A stretch of DNA of 29,402 nucleotides. It comes from an uncultured Prevotellaceae bacterium (GTDB lineage Bacteria > Bacteroidota > Bacteroidia > Bacteroidales > Bacteroidaceae). The position numbers and the translations under genes were made by a program. A model generated the notes under the pieces. It ran no database searches and was not told where the DNA came from. It saw only the letters and a list, made by a program, of their open reading frames with translations. Location of the stretch: positions 1-29,402 of the forward strand of contig UQST01000034.1 in NCBI GenBank assembly GCA_900543815.1. The letters run 5' to 3'. Of this stretch, positions 1 through 7,769 are shown piece by piece. Every line of letters begins with the position of its first letter. Within the stretch, counting starts at the first letter, position 1.

Positions 1-116
1 CAGGTTCTTCATGTACAGGCTGGCAACACTTTATTCCTAACATATGGTGTTACCAACCGGAAAAATCCGCTGACCCACCATTATGGGGTGGAGAGAGTGG
101 TCTTTGCTGATAATAG
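1..116. other. Window edge, no gene assigned
   Basis: I see no supportable gene here. One forward frame stays open from base 1 to base 360, but it runs through the terminator at 118-152 and antisense to the DUF4295 gene, and it matches no family I recognise. A minus-strand ATG at 10-12 could begin a gene leaving the window, but only four codons are visible. Confidence 0.4.
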
Positions 117-117
117 A

Positions 118-152
118 AAAGGCGGGAGTGACATTGAGTCATTCCCGCCTTT
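118..152 (-). terminator. Rho-independent terminator of the L28-L33-DUF4295 operon
   Basis: An 11-bp stem (GGCGGGAGTGA at 121-131 with TCATTCCCGCC at 139-149, one G-U pair) closes a 7-nt loop. It is flanked by AAA and TTT that extend the stem. On the minus strand the hairpin is followed by a U-rich tail (TTTTCT). It begins 35 nt past the DUF4295 stop codon, as expected for the end of that operon. The A/T flanks could also let it work in the other direction. Confidence 0.85.
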
Positions 153-186
153 GTGCTTTTATGTTTGGTTCTTCCTCGAGAGAAAA

Positions 187-345
187 TTAGTTCTTGAAGA
201 AGTCCTTTACTGCCTCATTGGGTACCATCTGCTCGTCGAAAGAGTAGGAACCGTTCTGAGGGTTCTTCACCATCTTGATAACCTTTGTATAGGAACGTCC
301 GTCGCTCTTACCAGTACGGAGCGTAGCCACTACTTTCTTTGCCAT
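187..345 (-). CDS. DUF4295 family small ribosome-cluster protein
   Basis: A 52-residue basic protein beginning MAKKVVATLRTGKSDGR and ending NEAVKDFFKN. It matches the DUF4295 family, which in Bacteroidetes is routinely encoded directly after rpmB and rpmG, the arrangement seen here. The function is not established; genomic context suggests a ribosome-associated or translation role. The ATG at 345 is the only sensible start and lies 21 nt after the rpmG stop. A strong terminator follows. The short length is normal for the family, and the identification rests on both sequence and synteny. Confidence 0.9.
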   Translation of the reverse strand: MAKKVVATLRTGKSDGRSYTKVIKMVKNPQNGSYSFDEQMVPNEAVKDFFKN

Positions 346-366
346 TGTCTTGAATCTTAAGAGTTA

Positions 367-555
367 TTACTTAATCTCCTTGTGAACAGTCACCTTCTTG
401 AGGATGGGGTTGTACTTCTTCAACTCCAGACGCTCGGGAGTATTCTTCCTGTTCTTGGTGGTAATATAACGAGAAGTGCCGGGCAGACCGCTCTGCTTCA
501 TCTCTGTGCACTCCAGAATAACCTGTACTCTGTTGCCTTTAGCTTTCTTTGCCAT
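367..555 (-). CDS. rpmG: 50S ribosomal protein L33
   Basis: A 62-residue basic protein (start MAKKAKGNRVQVILECTE, containing SRYITTKNRKNTPERLELKKYNP), which is the classic L33 sequence. L33 sits in the large ribosomal subunit near the E site. This copy has a single cysteine and lacks the paired CxxC zinc ribbon, so it is the zinc-independent (C-minus) form. It lies 25 nt after rpmB and 21 nt before DUF4295 on the same strand, so the three are almost certainly co-transcribed. Length and start fit the family. Confidence 0.97.
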   Translation of the reverse strand: MAKKAKGNRVQVILECTEMKQSGLPGTSRYITTKNRKNTPERLELKKYNPILKKVTVHKEIK

Positions 556-580
556 ATCGCGTGTTTACTCCTAAAGTCTG

Positions 581-841
581 TTAACCGATAACCTTAATGT
601 TCTTCCAATCACAAAAGCCCTGAGCCACAGCGTTCTTCAGCGCTGCGTCCAGACCTACCTTGTTTATCAGACGCAGGCCAGCTGCACTGATGTTCAGGCT
701 GATCCAGCAGTCTTCCTCTACATAGTAGAACTTCTTGGTGAAGAGGTTCACATCAAAATGTCTCTTTGTGCGACGCTTTGAGTGTGAAACGTTATTGCCA
801 ATCATGGCCTTCTTCCCTGTAACTTGACAAATCTTAGACAT
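581..841 (-). CDS. rpmB: 50S ribosomal protein L28
   Basis: An 86-residue protein starting MSKICQVTGKKAMIGNNVSH, followed by KRRTKRHF and an L28-type C-terminus (GLRLINKVGLDAAL). It is a structural component of the 50S subunit. The reading frame stays open for 28 codons upstream, but L28 alignment and the promoter at 891-922 make the ATG at 841 the start. The first Cys-x-x-Cys pair of zinc-binding L28 is absent (ICQVTG), so this is a zinc-independent form, matching the L33 next to it. It is the first gene of the rpmB-rpmG-DUF4295 operon. Confidence 0.97.
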   Translation of the reverse strand: MSKICQVTGKKAMIGNNVSHSKRRTKRHFDVNLFTKKFYYVEEDCWISLNISAAGLRLINKVGLDAALKNAVAQGFCDWKNIKVIG

Positions 842-890
842 TTCATTCTTCTTTTTACTATTCCAAATACAACTTCTTCCAAACAAGGCA

Positions 891-922
891 CAAAGGTACA
901 GCAAAAGTTTGTAACACACAAG
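891..922 (-). promoter_or_regulatory. Bacteroidetes-type promoter of the rpmB operon
   Basis: On the minus strand TACCTTTG (891-898) matches the Bacteroidetes -7 box TAnnTTTG. A CTTG at 919-922 lies 20 nt upstream, at the position expected for the -33 TTTG/TTG element. The predicted transcript start would leave a leader of roughly 45 nt before the rpmB ATG. Both elements and their spacing fit the consensus known for Bacteroides sigma-ABfr promoters. Confidence 0.75.
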
Positions 923-1001
923 CATTTACCTGCTTTTATTTCCAAACGGTTGTGTTTTCGTCCTCTTTGGTGTGCACATGTGGGATGCCAAGGTGCGGAA
1001 T

Positions 1002-2039
1002 TCAGATGGTACCGCGGCAGTAGGCGGGTGCCGACATGGGGCAGAAGTCGTGGTCGTGGAACTTGAATGTACCTGCCATGGCTATCATGGCGGCATTGTC
1101 GGTGGTGTAGCCGAACTTGGGGATGAACACTTTCCAGCCGTAGCGCTTGGCATGGTCGAGGAAGGCGTTGCGCAATCCTGTGTTGGCCGATACGCCGCCT
1201 GCCACTGCCACCTGCTTGATGCGCAAATCCTTGGCAGCCATGCGTAGCTTCTTCATCAGAATATCCACGATGGTCTTCTCGAGGGAGGCTGCCAGGTCGT
1301 TGAGGTGGTTCTGTACAAAATTGGGATCGTCCTTCACCCAGTCGCGCAGCGAATAGAGGAAACTGGTTTTCAGTCCGCTGAAGCTGTAGTCATAGCCTGG
1401 GATGTTGGGCTTGGAGAACTGGAATGCATCTGGGTTTCCCTGTCTGGCCAGACGGTCGATGATGGGACCACCGGGGTAGCCCAGTTCCATCACCTTGGAA
1501 CACTTGTCGATGGCTTCGCCTGCGGCATCGTCGATGGTCTGGCCGATGATTTCCATATCCTTGTATGACTTCACCAGCACTATCTGGCTGTTGCCTCCGC
1601 TCACCAGCAGACACAGGAAGGGGAAAGTGGGGGAGACGTAGTCGTCGCCCTCGGTGTGGATGAAATGGGCCAGGATGTGACCCTGCAGATGGTTGACGTC
1701 AATCATGGGTATGCCCAGTGATGCGGCGAGTCCCTTGGCAAAGGAAACTCCCACCAGCAGCGAACCCATCAGTCCGGGACCACGTGTGAAGGCAATGGCA
1801 CTCAACTGTTCGCGCTCTATGCCAGCCTGCTTGAGTGCCTGATCCACCACGGGGACGATGTTCTTCTCGTGTGCACGGCTAGCCAACTCGGGCACCACAC
1901 CTCCGTAGGCTTCATGCACTGCCTGGCTGGCAGTCACGTTGCTCAGCAATATTCCGTCGCGCATCACGGCTGCCGAAGTGTCGTCGCAGCTGCTTTCGAT
2001 ACCCAGTATATATACGCTCTTGTCTTTGTCCATTGTCAT
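1002..2039 (-). CDS. tsaD: tRNA N6-adenosine threonylcarbamoyltransferase
   Basis: A 345-residue protein of the Kae1/TsaD/YgjD family, which transfers the threonylcarbamoyl group to A37 of ANN-decoding tRNAs in the cytoplasm together with TsaB and TsaE (neither is in this window). The N-terminal ILGIESSCDDTSAA is the family signature of the ASKHA ATPase fold. The metal-binding HLQGH motif is present, as are VSGGNSQI, FSGLKTS and AGGVSANTGLR. Length is normal (about 340). Two ATG codons (2039 and 2033) are possible starts and cannot be separated. It follows the methionine aminopeptidase gene on the same strand after 150 nt. I see no separate -7 box in that gap, so co-transcription is possible. 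Confidence 0.96.
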   Translation of the reverse strand: MTMDKDKSVYILGIESSCDDTSAAVMRDGILLSNVTASQAVHEAYGGVVPELASRAHEKNIVPVVDQALKQAGIEREQLSAIAFTRGPGLMGSLLVGVSFAKGLAASLGIPMIDVNHLQGHILAHFIHTEGDDYVSPTFPFLCLLVSGGNSQIVLVKSYKDMEIIGQTIDDAAGEAIDKCSKVMELGYPGGPIIDRLARQGNPDAFQFSKPNIPGYDYSFSGLKTSFLYSLRDWVKDDPNFVQNHLNDLAASLEKTIVDILMKKLRMAAKDLRIKQVAVAGGVSANTGLRNAFLDHAKRYGWKVFIPKFGYTTDNAAMIAMAGTFKFHDHDFCPMSAPAYCRGTI

Positions 2040-2189
2040 TGTTGTCTTTCTCCTTCTCGTATCTTAGTTCCGTTTTCTCCCTTTCTGTCTGTCCGGGAGC
2101 GTGCAGGAAGAGTCTCTTCGTGAAACTTGTTGTGTGCGGGAATTGTCCCTCTTCCCTCTTTCCTTATTATTATAGTGTGCGCGGAAACC

Positions 2190-3062
2190 TTAATGTGTCA
2201 GAATCTCCACACCGTTTTCTGTCATCAGATAGGTGTGTTCCCACTGTGCGCTGTCGGTTCCGTCCTCGGTGAGAACAATCCACTCGGTGGGGTCTTCGGC
2301 ATCTCCGCACACTTCCCAGTCGCCCTCGTTGATCATGGGTTCGATAGTGAAGGTCATTCCCGGCACGAGCAGCATTCCGGTGCCCTTGCGTCCGTAGTGC
2401 ACCACATCAGGCTCCTCGTGGAATTCCACTCCCACTCCGTGCCCGCAAAGGTCGCGTACCACAGTGTAGCCGTTGGCGTGTGCCAACTTGGCCACTGCAT
2501 TTCCTATGTCGCCTACAAATACGTAGGGCTGCTGGCACACCTTCTCGCCTGCTTTCAGGCAGTCCCATGCCACATCCACCAGACGCTGTCTCTCGGGGGT
2601 AGTCTTGCCGATGACGAACATTCGGCTGGCATCAGCGTAGTAGCCGTTGAGTATGGTGGTACAGTCCACGTTGATTATATCGCCCTCAATGAGAATGTCG
2701 TCGGCCGAGGGAATTCCGTGGCACACCACGTCGTTGATGCTCGTGCAGCAGCTGTTGGGAAATCCTTCGTAGTGGAGCGGAGCAGGCACTCCTCCGTGCT
2801 TGGTGGTGAAGTCATACACGAGTTGGTCTATCTCCAGTGTGCTCATACCCTCGTGGATTTTCTCTGCCACCAGGTCGAGCACGGCAGTGTTGAGCACTCC
2901 TGCCTGACGTATCCCTTCTATCTGCTCGTGTGTTTTGATGAGATCGCGTGTGGGCACTATCTTGCCTTTCTCCTGCCACTCCATGATTTTCTGGTCCATC
3001 TCGGTTGGCTCCAGTCCGGCAGGCACAAACCACCGCTGCTTTATCTTCTTTTTGGCTGACAT
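2190..3062 (-). CDS. map: Type I methionine aminopeptidase
   Basis: A 290-residue cytosolic metalloprotease that removes the initiator methionine from nascent proteins. The five metal ligands of the pita-bread fold are visible in order: Asp in INVDCT, Asp in YYADASRM, His in CGHGVG, Glu in FTIEPMIN and Glu in QWEHTYL. The catalytic His is in VCHGIPS. About 40 extra N-terminal residues (basic start MSAKKKIKQRW) precede the catalytic domain, a longer form than the 264-residue E. coli enzyme. Bacteroidales often carry more than one map paralogue. The start is the only ATG at the domain edge and sits below a -7 box at 3090-3097. Confidence 0.95.
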   Translation of the reverse strand: MSAKKKIKQRWFVPAGLEPTEMDQKIMEWQEKGKIVPTRDLIKTHEQIEGIRQAGVLNTAVLDLVAEKIHEGMSTLEIDQLVYDFTTKHGGVPAPLHYEGFPNSCCTSINDVVCHGIPSADDILIEGDIINVDCTTILNGYYADASRMFVIGKTTPERQRLVDVAWDCLKAGEKVCQQPYVFVGDIGNAVAKLAHANGYTVVRDLCGHGVGVEFHEEPDVVHYGRKGTGMLLVPGMTFTIEPMINEGDWEVCGDAEDPTEWIVLTEDGTDSAQWEHTYLMTENGVEILTH

Positions 3063-3089
3063 TTCGTTGCGTTTTCTTTATAATTGCTG

Positions 3090-3097
3090 CAAAGTTA
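3090..3097 (-). promoter_or_regulatory. -7 box of the map promoter
   Basis: On the minus strand TAACTTTG matches TAnnTTTG and lies 27 nt upstream of the map ATG. I see no clear -33 TTG. The upstream half of the promoter would overlap the eda terminator hairpin at 3106-3131, so terminator and promoter are packed together. Confidence 0.55.
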
Positions 3098-3105
3098 CGA
3101 AAAAA

Positions 3106-3131
3106 GGGGAGACCCTTGGTTGCGTCTCCCC
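3106..3131 (-). terminator. Rho-independent terminator of kdgK-eda
   Basis: An 8-bp GC-rich stem (GGGGAGAC at 3106-3113 with GTCTCCCC at 3124-3131) is followed on the minus strand by a run of six U. It starts 10 nt past the eda stop codon, so it ends the kdgK-eda transcript just before the map promoter. Confidence 0.88.
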
Positions 3132-3140
3132 TTATTTTAT

Positions 3141-3809
3141 TCATTTGCGTATTTTCCGTATGGTGTCGAGCACGCTTCGGCATCGTTCTCTCACAGCATC
3201 CCAGTCCTGTGCCTGCACACTCCCCTTGGGGAAGAGTTTGCTGCCTATACCCACGCAGAACGCTCCTGCCTGGAACCATGCGCGCAGGTTGTCCTCTTCG
3301 GGTACCACACCGCCTGTGACCATGATACGTGACCAGGGGCAAGGTGCCATAGCAGCCTTTACAAAGGCCGGTCCATATACGTCACCCGGGAAAAGTTTCG
3401 TCACTTCACAACCCAGTTCCTGCGCCATACCTATCTCGCTCACAGTACCGCATCCGGGTACATAAGGTATCTGGCGGCGGTTGCATACACGTGCCACTTC
3501 GGCATTGAGCAGCGGACCCACAATGAAGCATGCGCCCATCTGGATATAGAGAGCGGCTGTGGGTGCGTCCACCACCGAGCCTACGCCCACTGCCATGTCG
3601 GGACAATGCTCGCCGGCATACTTCATGCATCGGGCAAACACCTCGTGTGCAAAGTCGCCACGGTTGGTGAACTCAAACACGCGTACACCTCCGTCGTAGC
3701 ATGCCTGCATCACTTGGCAGGCCACTTCGGGGGTTGGGTGATAGAATACAGGCACCATGCCTGTGGAGGCCATCTTGTTCATGACCTGCATCTTGTCGTA
3801 TCTTGCCAT
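3141..3809 (-). CDS. eda: KDPG/KHG aldolase
   Basis: A 222-residue class I aldolase that cleaves 2-keto-3-deoxy-6-phosphogluconate to pyruvate and glyceraldehyde-3-phosphate. The Schiff-base lysine is in CEVTKLFPGD, and the general acid/base Glu is in VFEFTNRG, the equivalent of E. coli LEVT. Phosphate-binding segments follow (VTGGV and GIGSKLFP). Length is normal. It lies 18 nt downstream of kdgK on the same strand. The pair makes KDG to pyruvate plus G3P a complete two-step route, as used for uronate and pectin breakdown. Uronate isomerase and oxidoreductase genes are not in the window. Confidence 0.94.
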   Translation of the reverse strand: MARYDKMQVMNKMASTGMVPVFYHPTPEVACQVMQACYDGGVRVFEFTNRGDFAHEVFARCMKYAGEHCPDMAVGVGSVVDAPTAALYIQMGACFIVGPLLNAEVARVCNRRQIPYVPGCGTVSEIGMAQELGCEVTKLFPGDVYGPAFVKAAMAPCPWSRIMVTGGVVPEEDNLRAWFQAGAFCVGIGSKLFPKGSVQAQDWDAVRERCRSVLDTIRKIRK

Positions 3810-3827
3810 TTCTCTGCCTTTTTCTGT

Positions 3828-4850
3828 TTATCTCTGCACGCGGCCGTTGCCGTTGCCGTTTGCCAATGCGAGCACTTCGGCTTCGCTCACCATATTCACA
3901 TCACCCGGGATGGTGTGCTTGAGGGCGCTGGCTGCCACGGCAAACTCCAGTGCCTGGGCGGGCTGCATGCCCGAGGTGAGGCCGTGGATGAGTCCTGCTG
4001 AGAAGCTGTCGCCGGCTCCCACGCGGTCAACGATGGGCAGGATGTCGTAGCGCTTGCTCTGGTAAAACTCCTTTCCGTCATAGAGCATTGCCTTCCATCC
4101 GTTGTGCGATGCACTCAGGCTCTCGCGCAGTGTGCTGGCCACTATGCTGAACCCGAAGCGGCTCTGCAGCGTGCGGCAGGTATCCATGTAGCACTCTGCA
4201 TCGGTCTTTCCGCTGTTCACGTCGGCTGTGTTCTTCACGCCCAGCGTCTTCTCGGCATCTTCTTCGTTGCCTATGCACACATCCACATATTCCATGAGAG
4301 GCGTCATGATGCTGATGGCCTGCTCTGATGTCCAGAGTTTGCTGCGGAAGTTCAGGTCGCAACTCACAGTCACTCCTGCACGTTTGGCAGCCTGGCATGC
4401 GGCCTTCAGACACTCGGCTGCCTTTGGACTCAGTGCGGGTGTGATGCCGCTCCAATGGAACCAGTCGGCTCCCTGGAATATCTTGTCGAAGTCGAAGTCG
4501 CTTGCTTCGGCTTCGCTGATACTGCTGTGTGCGCGGTCGTAGATGACCTTGCTTGGTCTCATGCTGGCGCCCGACTCCAGGAAGTAGATGCCCAGACGCT
4601 CGCCGCCTCGTGCGATGAATTCGGTGTGTACGCCGAATTTGCGCAGGCTGTTGACTGCTGCTGTACCTACCTCATGTGCGGGAACTTTGCTCACGAAGTA
4701 AGCTTCGTCTCCATAGTTTGCCAGGCTCACGGCCACATTGGCCTCGCCTCCTCCATAGTTGACACAGAAAGAGTCCGACTGCACAACGCGGTTGTGCCCA
4801 GGGGTCGAGAGTCGAAGCATGATTTCGCCCAAGCTTATAATCTTACTCAT
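3828..4850 (-). CDS. kdgK: 2-keto-3-deoxygluconate kinase (PfkB family)
   Basis: A 340-residue sugar kinase that phosphorylates KDG to KDPG in the cytoplasm. The N-terminus MSKIISLGEIMLRLSTPG and the first PfkB signature (GGGEANVAVSLANYG) place it in the ribokinase family. The second signature DRVGAGDSFSAGL carries the catalytic base Asp and the anion hole GAGD. The adjacent eda gene supports KDG as substrate over ribose or fructose. It is the first gene of the two-gene operon, with a -7 box at 4897-4904. The last residues (NGNGNGRVQR) are a low-complexity tail after the domain. Confidence 0.92.
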   Translation of the reverse strand: MSKIISLGEIMLRLSTPGHNRVVQSDSFCVNYGGGEANVAVSLANYGDEAYFVSKVPAHEVGTAAVNSLRKFGVHTEFIARGGERLGIYFLESGASMRPSKVIYDRAHSSISEAEASDFDFDKIFQGADWFHWSGITPALSPKAAECLKAACQAAKRAGVTVSCDLNFRSKLWTSEQAISIMTPLMEYVDVCIGNEEDAEKTLGVKNTADVNSGKTDAECYMDTCRTLQSRFGFSIVASTLRESLSASHNGWKAMLYDGKEFYQSKRYDILPIVDRVGAGDSFSAGLIHGLTSGMQPAQALEFAVAASALKHTIPGDVNMVSEAEVLALANGNGNGRVQR

Positions 4851-4896
4851 ATCGGTTTTCTTGTATTTTCTTAGCGCTTTACGCGGTTGTTCTTTG

Positions 4897-4929
4897 CAAA
4901 TTTAGATAAATAAGTTGATGCGGTGGCAA
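4897..4929 (-). promoter_or_regulatory. Promoter and possible operator of kdgK-eda
   Basis: On the minus strand TAAATTTG (4897-4904) is a perfect TAnnTTTG box, 46 nt upstream of the kdgK ATG. A TTG at 4927-4929 lies 22 nt further up, slightly longer than the usual 19-21 nt. It falls inside the small palindrome GCAATaATTGC (4926-4936), which could be an operator arm. Confidence 0.6.
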
Positions 4930-5001
4930 TAATTGCACATTATTTATTCGTTTTAGGGGTAAAATTGTTTCTTTGTGCTGCGAAAAGTGCCGAAAGAGTA
5001 G

Positions 5002-5009
5002 TACTTTTG
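5002..5009 (+). promoter_or_regulatory. -7 box immediately before the antiporter start
   Basis: TACTTTTG fits TAnnTTTG and ends only 5 nt before the ATG at 5015. If used, transcription would start at or within a base or two of the start codon, giving a leaderless mRNA. I see no convincing -33 element at the normal distance. Confidence 0.5.
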
Positions 5010-5014
5010 TGCTC

Positions 5015-6370
5015 ATGGAAGGTCAAATCAGTATTCGCAGAGGTTTGCTATCGCTTAGTCCGTTGCTTGTGTTCCTGCTGACGTACTTTGTGCTTAGTCT
5101 GCTGGCGGGCGATTTCTACGCTGTGCCCATCACGGTGGCGTTTCTCATTGCCTGTGGTTTCTCGCTGCTCACCATGCGCAGCCTGCCTATGGGCGAGCGT
5201 TTTCAGGTGCTGGTGAGCGGAGCCAGCCGCCCCGGGCTGATGACCATGATATGGATATTCATCCTGGCAGGCGCGTTTGCTGCCACTGCCAAGCAGGCTG
5301 GCGCCATCGATGCAACGGTGCAGATGGCTGTGCGGCTTCTGCCTTCAGGCATGATTCTGTGCGGTGTGTTTCTGGCTGCATGCTTCATTTCACTCAGTGT
5401 GGGCACCAGTGTGGGTACCATTGCAGCACTCACTCCCATTGCGGGCGGTATGGCCCAGCAGTCGGGTTATCCGCTTCCTCTCACCGTGGCTATTGTGGTG
5501 GGTGGAGCTTTCTTCGGCGATAACCTGAGCTTCATCTCCGATACCACCATCATGGCCACCAAGACGCAGGGGTGCAGGCTGCGCGACAAGTTCCGCAGCA
5601 ATGTACGCATCGCCGTTCCCGCTGCCATGATCTGCATAGTGCTTTACCTTATCATAGGCAATGCCCATCAGGCATCGCTCACGCAGCTGGCGGCGCAGGA
5701 TGTCAACTATCTGCTCGTTATACCTTATATATATATACTGCTGGCGGCTCTGCTGGGCATGGATGTCATGCTGGTGCTTGCCACTGGTACGCTCATGTCG
5801 GGCTTCCTGGGCATGGCGCTTGGCGCTTTTGACCTCTTCGGATGGTTTCAGGCGATGAACGAAGGAGTGATGGGCATGAGCGAACTCATCGTGGTGACCA
5901 TGCTGGCGGGTGGACTGGTGGAGAGCATGCGATGCACTGGCGGAATCACCTTTGCCATGCAGTGCTTGTCGCGCCGCATCAGTGGTAAGCGTGGGGCAGA
6001 ACTCAGCATCGCCGCCCTTGTGGTGTTTACTGACATATGCACAGCCAACAACACCATTGCCATCCTCACCGTGGGACCGCTTTCGCGCGAGATTGCCACG
6101 CGATTCCATATTGACCCCAGGCGCTCGGCCAGCATCCTCGACACCTTCAGCTGCTTCGCCCAGGGGCTTATCCCCTATGGTGCACAGATGCTCATAGCCG
6201 CAGGGCTGGCACAGGTGAATCCGCTGGAGATCATGCCTTACCTCTATTATCCGTACATTTTAGGAGCCACGGCTCTACTTTACATAATCATTCAACGTCA
6301 TGAGAAAGAAGATTCTAATGCTGCCCCTGCTGGCACTGGCGTGCGCATGCACGGGCAATCAGACAGGTAG
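5015..6370 (+). CDS. NhaC-family Na+/H+ antiporter
   Basis: A 451-residue polytopic inner-membrane protein with about ten or more hydrophobic helices (for example SLSPLLVFLLTYFVLSLLA and LIACGFSLLTM). The NhaC family core is visible: GTSVGTIAALTPIA, then GGAFFGDNLSFISDTTIMAT, and TNNTIAILTVGPL. The expected role is exchange of Na+ (or another small ion or metabolite) for protons; the substrate cannot be read from sequence. I chose the ATG at 5015 because the TTG start at 4973 would place the -7 box inside the gene. The last 23 residues, after the final helix and QRH, are hydrophilic and lie entirely in the 71-bp overlap with the next gene. Confidence 0.88.
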   Translation: MEGQISIRRGLLSLSPLLVFLLTYFVLSLLAGDFYAVPITVAFLIACGFSLLTMRSLPMGERFQVLVSGASRPGLMTMIWIFILAGAFAATAKQAGAIDATVQMAVRLLPSGMILCGVFLAACFISLSVGTSVGTIAALTPIAGGMAQQSGYPLPLTVAIVVGGAFFGDNLSFISDTTIMATKTQGCRLRDKFRSNVRIAVPAAMICIVLYLIIGNAHQASLTQLAAQDVNYLLVIPYIYILLAALLGMDVMLVLATGTLMSGFLGMALGAFDLFGWFQAMNEGVMGMSELIVVTMLAGGLVESMRCTGGITFAMQCLSRRISGKRGAELSIAALVVFTDICTANNTIAILTVGPLSREIATRFHIDPRRSASILDTFSCFAQGLIPYGAQMLIAAGLAQVNPLEIMPYLYYPYILGATALLYIIIQRHEKEDSNAAPAGTGVRMHGQSDR

Positions 6371-7136
6371 TCAGTCGCAAGTAGATACTGTGCAGGTGGA
6401 CTCCACCCCAGGACTCATGCTCGACACCGTCAGGTATCAACTGAGCAAAAAGCTCATCGAAGGCAAGGAAGCGCCCAGCTACACCATCACCTACACGCTG
6501 CTCGCAGCCAAGGGAAGCGACCAGGTCTCCCGCCTGTTCAACGAAGAACTGGCGCGTGAACTCTTTGGCAAAGACGGCATCCAGGTGGATTCTGCCATGC
6601 ATCTGCAGGCCGACTCACTGGCATCCGCCTGCACCAGCGACCTCAATCAGTTCTATGACCCAGCCTATGAGGACAACTTCACATTCAAGTATCAGTTTGA
6701 GACTCGTGCCGATGTGCATGCCGACTCATATCCCGGTGTGGCTGCCTACAGCACGGATGAGTTCTCCTACACGGGCGGTGCTCACGGCAACAGGGAAGTA
6801 CGTACCGTCAACCTCAATAAGCTCACCGGCCGTGCCATACGCCGTGCCGACTTCTTCCAGGACGGAAAGCTGGCCGAGGTGAAGGGGCTGGTGGAGCAGA
6901 GTCTGATGAAGAGCAACGGCTGCACCACCATGAGCCAACTGGTGGAGCGCACGGGTATCTGTTCGCTCGGGCAGGTTTATGTGGGCGAGCACAACTTCCT
7001 TCTGCTGCGCGACAGTGTGGAGTTCATCTACAACCCCTACGAGGTGGCTTCCTGGGCCAATGGCCTCATTACAACCCGTGTGGCCTACTCCGACCTAGCT
7101 CCCTGCATCCATCAGGACGTTCTCCCCAAGCAATAA
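6300..7136 (+). CDS. DUF4163/DUF3298 (RsiV-like) lipoprotein
   Basis: A 278-residue protein. The N-terminus MRKKILMLPLLALACACTG is a lipoprotein signal with Cys15 or Cys17 as the lipidated residue, so it should be anchored in the cell envelope. The middle part with ITYTLL resembles DUF4163 (PdaC N-domain). SYTGGAHGN is the hallmark of DUF3298, as found in the C-terminal domains of B. subtilis RsiV and PdaC. RsiV binds lysozyme, but no such role can be inferred here. The gene begins 71 bp inside the antiporter gene in another frame and ends 12 nt before rsmG, so translation is probably coupled within the operon. Confidence 0.82.
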   Translation: MRKKILMLPLLALACACTGNQTGSQSQVDTVQVDSTPGLMLDTVRYQLSKKLIEGKEAPSYTITYTLLAAKGSDQVSRLFNEELARELFGKDGIQVDSAMHLQADSLASACTSDLNQFYDPAYEDNFTFKYQFETRADVHADSYPGVAAYSTDEFSYTGGAHGNREVRTVNLNKLTGRAIRRADFFQDGKLAEVKGLVEQSLMKSNGCTTMSQLVERTGICSLGQVYVGEHNFLLLRDSVEFIYNPYEVASWANGLITTRVAYSDLAPCIHQDVLPKQ

Positions 7137-7148
7137 CACATCAGACAC

Positions 7149-7769
7149 ATGCAGATCATACAGAAATATTTTCCTCATCTGACCGAGGAGCAGACACGCC
7201 AGTTTGAGGCTCTCGATGCTCTCTATCACGACTGGAACAGCAAGATTAACGTCATCTCACGCAAGGACATCGACTTGCTCTACGAGCATCATGTGCTTCA
7301 CTCTTTGGGCATCGCCATGCTCATCAACTTCAAGCCTGGCACCGAGATTATGGATTTGGGCACAGGCGGAGGCTTCCCCGGCATCCCCCTTGCCATTCTT
7401 TTTCCTGATTCGCACTTCCATCTGGTGGATTCCATACGCAAGAAGACACACGTGTGTGAGGAGGTAGCACAGGCTCTGGGGCTGAATAACGTGACCGTGC
7501 AATGGGGCAGAGCCGAGGATGTGAAGGAGAAGTTCGACTTCGTGGTGTCGCGTGCCGTGATGCCCCTGGCCGACTTGGCCGGCATTGCCCGCAAGGTGCT
7601 CAAGCGCGAGGGGCACAATGGCCTGCCCAACGGACTCATCTGCCTCAAGGGCGGCGAGCTGGAGCACGAGACCATGCCATACAAGCGCAACACCATGGTG
7701 ACCAGCCTCTCCGACTATTTCGACGAGGAGTACTTCAAGACCAAGAAAGTTGTGTTCACTGCCTTATGA
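7149..7769 (+). CDS. rsmG: 16S rRNA (guanine-N7)-methyltransferase G527
   Basis: A 206-residue GidB/RsmG methyltransferase that makes m7G527 in 16S rRNA using SAM. The SAM-binding loop IMDLGTGGGFPGIPLA and the following acidic segment (FHLVDSIRKK) are diagnostic, and VSRAVMPL matches the conserved FDVVTSRAVA-type motif. Length is typical (about 205-210). It lies 12 nt after the lipoprotein gene, and its TGA overlaps the ATG of the next gene (ATGA at 7766-7769). Loss of RsmG in other bacteria gives low-level streptomycin resistance. Confidence 0.96.
   Translation: MQIIQKYFPHLTEEQTRQFEALDALYHDWNSKINVISRKDIDLLYEHHVLHSLGIAMLINFKPGTEIMDLGTGGGFPGIPLAILFPDSHFHLVDSIRKKTHVCEEVAQALGLNNVTVQWGRAEDVKEKFDFVVSRAVMPLADLAGIARKVLKREGHNGLPNGLICLKGGELEHETMPYKRNTMVTSLSDYFDEEYFKTKKVVFTAL

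Noticed and set aside
88..360. Forward open frame of 90 codons at the window start
   Set aside because: It is antisense to DUF4295 and passes through a terminator. It reads open simply because the region is short of stop codons.
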